64,000 bases of DNA from Catenuloplanes niger. GTDB taxonomy: Bacteria; Actinomycetota; Actinomycetes; Mycobacteriales; Micromonosporaceae. The stretch covers positions 5,093,001-5,157,000 of the forward strand of contig NZ_JAVDYC010000001.1 of NCBI RefSeq assembly GCF_031458255.1, read 5' to 3'. Each line of letters starts with the position of its first letter. Position 1 is the stretch's first letter. The position numbers and the translations under genes are program-made. The notes under the pieces were generated by a model. It ran no database searches. It was not told the origin of the DNA and worked only from the letters and a program-made list of their open reading frames with translations. Shown piece after piece: positions 8,294 to 14,864 of the stretch.

Positions 8294-9277
8294 TCAGGCA
8301 CCTGTGCCGATCATGTCGCGCAGCTCGTCGATGGAGAGCCACAGGTCGTTGGTGTCGGAGCGGTAGACGAAGTCGTCCGCCACCGGCTCGGCGTCGGCCG
8401 GCGGGGTGTAGCCCCAGCTGGCGATGGTCGGCTGGACCACGTACCGGTCGGGCAGGCGCAGCGTCCGGGAGGCGTCGTCCAGCGAGATCATCTCTTCGTG
8501 CAGCTTCTCGCCCGGGCGGATGCCGATCTCGTACGTGGAGACGTCCGGCGCGACCGCGTTGGCCAGATCGAGGATGCGCATCGACGGGATCCGGGGCACG
8601 TACAGCTCGCCGCCGTTCATCATGTCGAACGACGTGGAGACGAACCGGACGGCCTGGTCCAGCGTGATCCAGAAGCGGGTCATCCGCTTGTCCGTGATCG
8701 GCAGGCTGCGGCCCTCGGCGTGCAGCCTGCGGAAGAACGGGACCACCGAGCCGCGGCTGCCGACCACGTTGCCGTAGCGGACCACCGCGAACCGGGTCGG
8801 GTGGTTCGCCGCGTAGTGGTTCGCCGAGATGAAGATCTTGTCGGCGGTCAGCTTCGTCGCGCCGTACAGGTTGATCGGGCTGGACGCCTTGTCCGTGGAG
8901 AGCGCGACGACCCGCCGCACGCCGCAGTCGATCGCGGCCTCGACCACGTTCTGCGAGCCGTAGACGTTGGTCCGGACGAACTCGAACGGGTTGTACTCCG
9001 CGGTGTCGACCTGCTTGAGCGCGGCCGCGTGCACCACGTGGTCGACGCCGTGCATCGCGCGGGTGAGCCGCTCCCGGTCGCGGACGTCGCCGATGAACCA
9101 GCGCAGCCGCGGGTCGTCGCCCATCAGCTGACGCGTCTCGTACTGCTTGAGCTCGTCGCGGGAGAACACCACGAGCCGCTTCGGGTTCAGGTGGTCGAGG
9201 GCGTAGCGCAGGAACGCCTTGCCCAGCGAGCCCGTACCCCCGGTGATCAGGATTGCCGACCCGGCCAGCACGCTCAC
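8294..9277 (-). CDS. pseB: UDP-N-acetylglucosamine 4,6-dehydratase, inverting (PseB)
   Basis: The 327-residue protein is an extended short-chain dehydrogenase/reductase with the nucleotide motif TGGTGSLG and the catalytic YGATK. Its soluble FlaA1-like length and inverting-type motifs fit PseB, which dehydrates and C5-epimerises UDP-GlcNAc in the first committed step to pseudaminic acid. The large membrane-bound PglF/LegB type is clearly different. The GTG start is 132 bases from the divergent acyl carrier protein gene, so both operons share one control region. It is the first gene of the minus-strand operon. Confidence 0.9.
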   Translation of the reverse strand: MSVLAGSAILITGGTGSLGKAFLRYALDHLNPKRLVVFSRDELKQYETRQLMGDDPRLRWFIGDVRDRERLTRAMHGVDHVVHAAALKQVDTAEYNPFEFVRTNVYGSQNVVEAAIDCGVRRVVALSTDKASSPINLYGATKLTADKIFISANHYAANHPTRFAVVRYGNVVGSRGSVVPFFRRLHAEGRSLPITDKRMTRFWITLDQAVRFVSTSFDMMNGGELYVPRIPSMRILDLANAVAPDVSTYEIGIRPGEKLHEEMISLDDASRTLRLPDRYVVQPTIASWGYTPPADAEPVADDFVYRSDTNDLWLSIDELRDMIGTGA

Positions 9278-9327
9278 GGTGAAAACCCCCTGGTACCTCG
9301 ACTTTGCGGCGCTTTGCCACCCGACCT

Positions 9328-9350
9328 AACGACCAAGCATCTTGATCGTT
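9328..9350. promoter_or_regulatory. Imperfect palindrome in the pseB / ACP divergent promoter region
   Basis: AACGACCAAG and CTTGATCGTT face each other across three bases with one mismatch. It lies about midway between the two divergent starts (pseB at 9277, carrier protein at 9410). One regulator could control both operons from it. No regulator gene for it is adjacent. Confidence 0.4.
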
Positions 9351-9409
9351 CGTTGGACAGGCGGAAGAAAAGCGCCAGAACGCTAAAAATCGCCGCAAAG
9401 GAGTCTTCT

Positions 9410-9652
9410 TTGCCACCCCTGGACCGCCTGCGTGAGGTCTTTCGCGCGTCGCTCGAGCTCCCGGCCGACGCCGCCGTCGACGACCTGGAGTACCGCGGCA
9501 TCGAGAAGTGGGACTCGCTCGCGCACATGGCGCTGGTCGCCGCGCTGGAGCAGGCCTTCGACGTCATGATCGACACGGAGGACGTGCTGGCGATCAGCTC
9601 GTTCGCCGCGGCCCGCAAGGTGCTGGAGCGCCAGGGGGTCGACTTTGACTAG
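9410..9652 (+). CDS. Acyl carrier protein
   Basis: This 80-residue acidic helical protein carries the phosphopantetheine attachment motif WDSLAHM with Ser36. It is a free-standing carrier protein, not part of a large synthase. A TTG start at 9410 is chosen because AAAGGAG sits six bases upstream; no ATG fits the frame. It opens a plus-strand operon with a ketoreductase and an AMP-forming ligase, divergent from pseB. It therefore probably carries an acyl group loaded by the ligase and reduced by the ketoreductase. The primary fatty-acid-synthesis carrier protein would be expected next to fabD/fabF, which are absent here. Confidence 0.85.
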   Translation: MPPLDRLREVFRASLELPADAAVDDLEYRGIEKWDSLAHMALVAALEQAFDVMIDTEDVLAISSFAAARKVLERQGVDFD

Positions 9653-10358
9653 CCGGGTCGCGCTGGTCACCGGCGCGTCCCGCGGCATCGGCCGGGCCGT
9701 CGCCACCCGCCTCGCCGCGGACGGCCACACGCTCTGCCTGCACGCCAGCAGGGCGGAGAACGTGGCCGGCGTCCTCCCGGGCGCGCTCGCGGTCGGCGGC
9801 GACGTCGCGGACGCGGACGCGATGCGGGCGGTGGCCCGGGAGATCTTCACCGCGCACCGCCGCCTGGACGCGCTGGTGATCAACGCGGGTACGCACGACG
9901 CCGCCATGCTCGGCGCGATGCCGGCCGCGGCCGTGGACCGGCTCTTCGCGGTGAACGCGGCCGGTGCCGCGCACACGCTGCAGGCCTCGATCAGCCTGCT
10001 GCGCCGCGGCGACCGGCCGGCCGTCGTGCTGGTCTCCTCCGTCATGGGTACGACCGGAGCCGCCGGCCAGGCCGTCTACGGCGCGACCAAGGCCGCGGTC
10101 GCCGGGCTGGCCCGCGCCGCCGCCAAGGAGCTCGGGCCGCTCGGCATCCGGGTCAACGCGGTCGCGCCCGGCTACGTCGACACGGACATGCTCGCCTCGC
10201 TCTCCGAGACGGCGCGCAAGGAGCGGGTCGCCGCCACCGCGCTCGGCCGGCTCGGCACCCCGGACGACGTCGCCGCGGCCGTTGCGTTCCTGCTCGGCCC
10301 GGACGCCGCCTTCATCACCGGCCAGGTGCTGGGCGTGGACGGCGGGCTGACCGGATGA
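9645..10358 (+). CDS. 3-oxoacyl-ACP reductase-like short-chain dehydrogenase (FabG type)
   Basis: This 237-residue classical SDR has cofactor motif TGASRGIG (near residue 10), INAG near 87, catalytic Ser in SSVMG, and YGATK. It ends with the GQVLGVDGG segment typical of FabG enzymes. It should reduce a beta-keto (or related) acyl group using NADPH, here presumably on the adjacent carrier protein. The TTG start at 9645 overlaps the carrier-protein gene by eight bases and has AGGGGG upstream. The coupling suggests fixed stoichiometry. The product would be a 3-hydroxyacyl-ACP, but the real substrate is unknown. Confidence 0.85.
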   Translation: MTSRVALVTGASRGIGRAVATRLAADGHTLCLHASRAENVAGVLPGALAVGGDVADADAMRAVAREIFTAHRRLDALVINAGTHDAAMLGAMPAAAVDRLFAVNAAGAAHTLQASISLLRRGDRPAVVLVSSVMGTTGAAGQAVYGATKAAVAGLARAAAKELGPLGIRVNAVAPGYVDTDMLASLSETARKERVAATALGRLGTPDDVAAAVAFLLGPDAAFITGQVLGVDGGLTG

Positions 10359-10480
10359 GGCACCTGGCGATCGCATCGCCGGCCGGGCGCCGGCCACGAC
10401 CGCATCGCGGCATGCCGCCCGAGCCCGGCGCGCGTGGGCCGGGCCGGCGGGGCCGCGGCGCCGAGAGGGGCCGGGCATGA
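10355..10480 (+). CDS. 41-codon Arg/Gly/Pro-rich micro-ORF coupled at both ends
   Basis: The 118-base gap between the ketoreductase and the ligase is bridged by one open frame of 41 codons. Its ATG overlaps the upstream TGA (ATGA at 10355-10358), and its own TGA overlaps the ligase ATG (ATGA at 10477-10480). The peptide begins MRHLAIASPAGRRPRPHRG and is very basic. It may be a real small protein, or a translated spacer that passes ribosomes on to the ligase. A chance open frame in GC-rich DNA is also possible, since stops are rare. Confidence 0.35.
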   Translation: MRHLAIASPAGRRPRPHRGMPPEPGARGPGRRGRGAERGRA

Positions 10481-11943
10481 GGCTCACCGACGCGGACCGG
10501 CGGACCGTGCCGGCCCAGGCCGCCGGCTCGGCCGCGACCGGGCTGTCCGACGCGGACGCGGTCACGCTGCCGCACCCGGGCGCCGCGCTGATCGACCCGA
10601 TCGGCGGGCGTGAGCTGAGCGGCTCCGCGCTGATCGCGGCCGTGGACGCGGCCGCCGACCGGTACGCGGACCTGCCCGCCGGCCCGGTCCTCGCGCTGAC
10701 CCGCACGGACATCGACTCGGTCGTCCGCTACCTGGGCGCGGTGCAGGCCCGTCGGCCGGTCGCGCTGATCGACGCGGGACTGCCCGCGGAGACGCTCGGC
10801 GACCTGATCGACCGGTACCGGCCCGGCGTGATCACCGGCGTCGCGGACCGGACCCAGGATCGCCTCACCCCGTACGACGTGCGGGAATGTGCGGTTCTGG
10901 GCCCGCTGTGGGCGGGACCCGGCGGTGCCGAGACGCATCCGGACCTGGCGCTGCTGCTGGCCACGTCCGGCTCGACCGGCAACCCGCGCCTGGTGCGGCT
11001 GTCCCGGCACGCGCTGTTCCGGAACGTGGCCTCGGTGGTCGCGGCGCTCGGCATCGACGCGACCGAGACCACGGTCACCAGCCTGCCGCTGTTCTACACG
11101 TACGGGCTGATGGTCCTGAACACGCACCTGGCCGCCGGCGGGACCGTGCTGCTCGACCCGCGCGGGCTGCTCGACGCCGGGTTCTGGCGTACCGCGGCGG
11201 ACCGGCGGATCACCTCGCTGGCCACGGTGCCGTACCAGTGCGAGATGCTGCGCCGGATCGGGTTCGACCCGCAGACCGTGCCCACGCTGCGCACGCTCAC
11301 CCAGGCCGGCGGGCGGCTGCGCAGCGACCTGGTGGTCGACTTCAGCGCCCGCATGCGTACCGCCGGCGGCGAGCTGATCGTGATGTACGGCCAGACCGAG
11401 GCCGGCCGGATGGCCGTGCTCCCGCCGGGATTCCTGCCGGACGCAGCCGAGTCGGCCGGCGCCGCGATCCCCGGCGGCGCGTTCCTGGTCGACTCGCCGG
11501 ACGTGGACGGCACCGGTGAGATCGTCTACACCGGGCCGAACGTGATGATGGGGTACGCGGACTCCGCCGCCGACCTGGTCCGCGGCGACGACCTGGCCGG
11601 CGTGCTGCCGACCGGCGACGTCGGCCGGGTGGACGAGCGCGGCCTGCTGTTCCTCAGCGGCCGGATCAAGCGGTTCAGCAAGGTCTTCGGCGTCCGGCTC
11701 AACCTGGACGACGTGGAGAGGATGCTGACCGGCCGCGGCCCGGTCGCGGCGGTCAGCGGTGACGACCGGATCGTCGTCTACGCCGAGGCGGCCGACGACG
11801 ACCTGCGCACGGTCATCCGGCACGACCTGGTGAAGCGGACCGGCCTGCACTCCACCGGCTTCGACATCCGCGCGATCGACGCGCTCCCGCTGCTGCCCAA
11901 CGGCAAGATCGACTATCAGGCGTTGAGCGGTCTGGAGCGGTAG
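10477..11943 (+). CDS. AMP-forming acyl ligase (adenylate-forming enzyme)
   Basis: The 488-residue protein is an ANL-family acyl-adenylating enzyme. Its P-loop is LLATSGSTGNPRL near 165, a mid motif reads IVMYGQTEAGRMA near 305, LPTGDVGR lies near 375, and the catalytic lysine is in LLPNGKIDYQAL near the C-terminus. Such enzymes activate a carboxylate to acyl-AMP and pass it to CoA or a carrier protein. The neighbouring carrier protein makes acyl-ACP loading the natural inference. The ATG at 10477 has a GAGAGGGG site upstream. It is the last gene of the operon and is followed by a terminator. Confidence 0.85.
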   Translation: MRLTDADRRTVPAQAAGSAATGLSDADAVTLPHPGAALIDPIGGRELSGSALIAAVDAAADRYADLPAGPVLALTRTDIDSVVRYLGAVQARRPVALIDAGLPAETLGDLIDRYRPGVITGVADRTQDRLTPYDVRECAVLGPLWAGPGGAETHPDLALLLATSGSTGNPRLVRLSRHALFRNVASVVAALGIDATETTVTSLPLFYTYGLMVLNTHLAAGGTVLLDPRGLLDAGFWRTAADRRITSLATVPYQCEMLRRIGFDPQTVPTLRTLTQAGGRLRSDLVVDFSARMRTAGGELIVMYGQTEAGRMAVLPPGFLPDAAESAGAAIPGGAFLVDSPDVDGTGEIVYTGPNVMMGYADSAADLVRGDDLAGVLPTGDVGRVDERGLLFLSGRIKRFSKVFGVRLNLDDVERMLTGRGPVAAVSGDDRIVVYAEAADDDLRTVIRHDLVKRTGLHSTGFDIRAIDALPLLPNGKIDYQALSGLER

Positions 11944-11956
11944 GCCCGCTTCCGAA

Positions 11957-11992
11957 GAAGACCCCGTCGGCCCCTCGACCGGCGGGGTCTTC
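11957..11992 (+). terminator. Terminator after the acyl-activation operon
   Basis: GAAGACCCCG (11957-11966) pairs with CGGGGTCTTC (11983-11992), with CGG/CCG pairing further inside. It starts 14 bases after the ligase stop codon. Confidence 0.75.
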
Positions 11993-12121
11993 GCCTGTCC
12001 GGAGCCGGCAACCGGGTGGGAACCGAGCGCTCACCGCATAGCACCACGTCGATTCATCAAGGGTCCACGCACCCGGCCGAACTTGACCGGCGTAAGCAAC
12101 GCCGACCGAGAGGCCGAATTC

Positions 12122-12598
12122 TTGCGCAACCTGATCCGCTCCGCCGCCCTGACCGCCGTCACCGCCGCCCTCGTGATCGGTGGCACCGCCACCACCGCGA
12201 CCGCCGCCGTGACCCCGGCCACCACGCTGGAGTCCCAGGTCGTCGCCGCCACCAACACCGCACGCACCAAGGCCGGCTGCAAGAAACTCACCACCTCCCC
12301 CGCACTGACCAAAGCCGCCCGCGGCCACTCCTCCGACCAGGCCAAGCACCGCTACTTCTCCCACACCGGCCGCAACGGCTCCACCTTCACCGCCCGCGTC
12401 AAGGCCGCCGGCTACGCCCCCGCCGTCGGCGAGAACATCGCCTGGGGCTACGCCGACACCACCGGCGTCATGACCGGCTGGATGAACAGCCCCGGCCACC
12501 GCAAGAACATCCTCAACTGCAAAGCCACCAAGATCGGCGTCGGCGTCGCCCGCGACACCAACGGCACCATCTACTGGACCCAGGAATTCGGCGGCTGA
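12122..12598 (+). CDS. Secreted CAP-domain (SCP-like/YkwD) protein
   Basis: A 158-residue product with an N-terminal signal peptide (about 1-29, ending TATTATAA) and a single CAP domain. The CAP pocket residues are visible: His in RGHSSDQAKHRYFSH, Glu in GENIAWGY, and the WMNSPGHRKNIL segment with a second conserved His. Bacterial CAP proteins are secreted and often wall- or spore-associated; a defined biochemical role is lacking. The TTG at 12122 is preferred to the TTG at 12083 because GAGAGG lies eight bases upstream and the signal peptide then starts directly. The short perfect hairpin CGGCGT/ACGCCG lies in the leader. Confidence 0.85.
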   Translation: MRNLIRSAALTAVTAALVIGGTATTATAAVTPATTLESQVVAATNTARTKAGCKKLTTSPALTKAARGHSSDQAKHRYFSHTGRNGSTFTARVKAAGYAPAVGENIAWGYADTTGVMTGWMNSPGHRKNILNCKATKIGVGVARDTNGTIYWTQEFGG

Positions 12599-12625
12599 CC
12601 CACACACTTCCCCTCACCCCCCGTT

Positions 12626-12665
12626 GATCAAGGGATCGGCGTCCCCGGACGCCGATCCCTTGATC
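12626..12665. terminator. Long perfect palindrome between convergent genes
   Basis: Two 19-base arms (12626-12644 and 12647-12665) pair perfectly around a two-base loop. It lies between the CAP gene and the inverted ATPase remnant, and should terminate transcription from both sides. Confidence 0.85.
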
Positions 12666-12669
12666 TGTT

Positions 12670-13141
12670 TCAGGCGCCCAGCAGGGCCGCCGGAATGACG
12701 GCGATCCCGTCCGCCCGCCGGTACGCGTCCGGGCCTGTCGTGATCACCGCGGCGTCGAGCAGGTCGGGGCCGAGCCGGTCTCGCAGCCAGCGCAGGTGCT
12801 TCACGTCCTCGTCCGACACGTCGGACGCGAGCTTCACCTCCAGCGCCACCACCCGTCGGGCTCGGATCCCGGTCGACGCTGCGCCGGACCAGGTCCCATG
12901 CCGCGGGCGCCCGCTGCCACTCGTCGATCAGGACCGGCGGTAACGCCCGCTCGAGTCTGCCGGGGTCCGCGGCTGTCAGCTGCCGCTGCGCCGGCTCGTC
13001 CAGCGCGAGGACAGTCTTCGCGCGACGCTGAGCGGTGGCCGTCTTGCCAACGCCTTCGGGCCCTTCCAAGCTGATCGCGGAAAGGCCCTCGAGCAGCTCG
13101 TCCAGCTCGCGATCGACGATGCGCGGATCGTAGCCCCTCAC
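12670..13141 (-). pseudogene. Collapsed AAA_14/DUF4143 ATPase
   Basis: Two ends of an ATP-binding protein survive in different frames. The N-terminal part (from 13141) starts MRGYDPRIVDRELDELLEG. It has the Walker A motif GPEGVGKT, the Walker B-like VLIDEWQRAP, and reads to RRSVDRDP around 12860. The C-terminal part, in another frame to the stop at 12670, reads VALEVKLASDVSDEDVKHL and ends IAVIPAALLGA, as in the DUF4143 tail. Intact family members are about 400 residues, so some 240 residues in the middle are gone and the frame is broken. Intact relatives are ATPases, often toxin-antitoxin- or defence-associated, without a settled function. Confidence 0.8.
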
Positions 13142-13179
13142 CAGCCCAAACTGCCGTCAGCAGGCTTCGAACGCTACCG

Positions 13180-14805
13180 TCAGCCGACACCGAGGGCCAC
13201 CGCCACCTCGGTGCGCAGCGTGGCCAGGGCGGTGGCGGCGCGGTCGCGGGCGGCCGGGACCGGTGCGTCGCCGACCGGCTCGACGACCTCGAGGTAGGCC
13301 TTGAGTTTGGGCTCGGTGCCGGACGGGCGGACCACGACCCGGGCCGAGGCGGTGCGGAGGATCAGCACGTCGGCGTCGGGGAGGAGGTCCTCGGCGGCGG
13401 TGAGCGGCTCGCCGAGCAGCGTGGCCGGGGTGGCGGCGCGCAGCCTCGTCATCATCGTGGCGATCTCGGACAGGTCGCCGACGCGGACCGAGAGCTGGTC
13501 GGTGGCGTGCACGCCGAACTCCGCGGCCAGCTCGTCCAGGCGGTCGGCGAGCGTGCGGCCCTCCCGCTTCAGGGTGAGCGCCAGCGAGGCGGTCAGCAGC
13601 GCGGCCGTGATGCCGTCCTTGTCGCGGACCAGCGCGGGCGCCACGCAGTAGCCGAGCGCCTCCTCGTACCCGAAGACCAGATCGCCGCCGGAGGCGCGGA
13701 CGATCCACTTGAAGCCGGTCAGCGTCTCGTCGTAGGCGCGGCCCCGGGCCGTGCACAGCGCGCGCAGCATCGACGACGAGACGATCGTGGTGGCGAACAG
13801 GCCGTCGGTGCCGCGCCGGATCAGCGCGTCCGCGAGCAGCACGCCCAGTTCGTCGCCGCGCAGCATGCGCCAGCCGGTGGCCGTGGGGATCGCGACCGCG
13901 CACCGGTCCGCGTCCGGGTCGTTCGCGATCGCCAGGTCCGCCCCGGACGACGAGGCCAGCGCCAGCAGCAGGTCGGTGGCGCCCGGTTCCTCCGGGTTCG
14001 GGAACGCCACGGTCGGGAAGTCCGGGTCCGGCGCGGCCTGCGCGGCGACCACCAGCGGCGTGGCGAAGCCGGCGGCCTCGAACGCGGCGGTCAGCACCGG
14101 GCCGCCGACGCCGTGCATCGGGGTGTACGCGACCGTCAGATCGGACGAGCCGGACACCAACGATGCCGCGGCGGTCACGTAGTCCGTCACGATCTCCTCG
14201 GGCAGCACCGTGCCGGGGGGACCCAGCGGCACGTCCACCAGCGGGCCGACGGCCCGGATCGCGGCCGAGATGCCCGCGTCCGCCGGTGGCACGATCTGGG
14301 CGCCGTCGCCGAGCGGACCGCCCAGCCCGTTGCCCAGGTAGACCTTGTAGCCGTTGTCCCGCGGCGGGTTGTGGCTGGCGGTGACCATCACGCCGGCGGC
14401 CGCGCCGAGCCGCCGGACCGCGAACGCGAGCACCGGCGTGGGCAGCGCGCGGGGCAGCAGCAGCGCCTCCCGGCCGGCGCCGGTGGCGACCCGCGCGGTG
14501 CGTTCCGCGAACGCCCGGGAGCCGTGGCGCGCGTCGTACCCGATGACGAGCGGGCCGGTCGCGTCCTGCTCGGCGAGCCAGCGGACCAGGCCGGCGGCGG
14601 CGCCGGTGACGACCGCGAGGTTCATGCCGTTCGGCCCCGCACGCAGCGGCCCGCGCAGCCCGGCGGTGCCGAACGTGAGCGGCCCGGCGAAGCGGTCGGC
14701 CAGCTCGGCCGGGTCGTCCAGAACCGATCGCAGCTCGTTCCGGGTGACCGGATCGGGGTCGTCCGCGATCCACGCCTCGGCCTGTGCGATCAACGAGTTG
14801 CTCAT
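13180..14805 (-). CDS. Phosphohexomutase (phosphoglucomutase/phosphomannomutase)
   Basis: The 541-residue enzyme interconverts hexose 1- and 6-phosphates. The alpha-D-phosphohexomutase signatures are complete: catalytic phosphoserine in TASHNPPRDNG (Ser144), metal loop DPDADR near 300, sugar loop GYEEALGY near 400, and the phosphate-binding RPSGTEPK near the C-terminus. The ATG at 14805 gives the expected length. The frame runs open far upstream into the kinase gene, but that extension has no similarity to the family. It feeds nucleotide-sugar and glycogen/trehalose metabolism, and may support the glycan genes nearby. Confidence 0.92.
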   Translation of the reverse strand: MSNSLIAQAEAWIADDPDPVTRNELRSVLDDPAELADRFAGPLTFGTAGLRGPLRAGPNGMNLAVVTGAAAGLVRWLAEQDATGPLVIGYDARHGSRAFAERTARVATGAGREALLLPRALPTPVLAFAVRRLGAAAGVMVTASHNPPRDNGYKVYLGNGLGGPLGDGAQIVPPADAGISAAIRAVGPLVDVPLGPPGTVLPEEIVTDYVTAAASLVSGSSDLTVAYTPMHGVGGPVLTAAFEAAGFATPLVVAAQAAPDPDFPTVAFPNPEEPGATDLLLALASSSGADLAIANDPDADRCAVAIPTATGWRMLRGDELGVLLADALIRRGTDGLFATTIVSSSMLRALCTARGRAYDETLTGFKWIVRASGGDLVFGYEEALGYCVAPALVRDKDGITAALLTASLALTLKREGRTLADRLDELAAEFGVHATDQLSVRVGDLSEIATMMTRLRAATPATLLGEPLTAAEDLLPDADVLILRTASARVVVRPSGTEPKLKAYLEVVEPVGDAPVPAARDRAATALATLRTEVAVALGVG

Positions 14806-14864
14806 CGTGCCTTGATAGCACGACGCCGGGACCGGAAGATCCGGTCCCGGCGGGTGACGCCGCG

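Noticed and set aside
7167-9416. Single 749-codon fusion of pseB and pseC
   Set aside because: The frame upstream of ATG 8291 does not encode PseB; pseB is in another frame. The apparent fusion is a frame artefact.
12000-12121. Possible c-di-AMP riboswitch before the CAP protein gene
   Set aside because: Such riboswitches precede wall hydrolase genes in actinomycetes, but I could not match the conserved core. Only a short CGGCGT/ACGCCG hairpin is clear.
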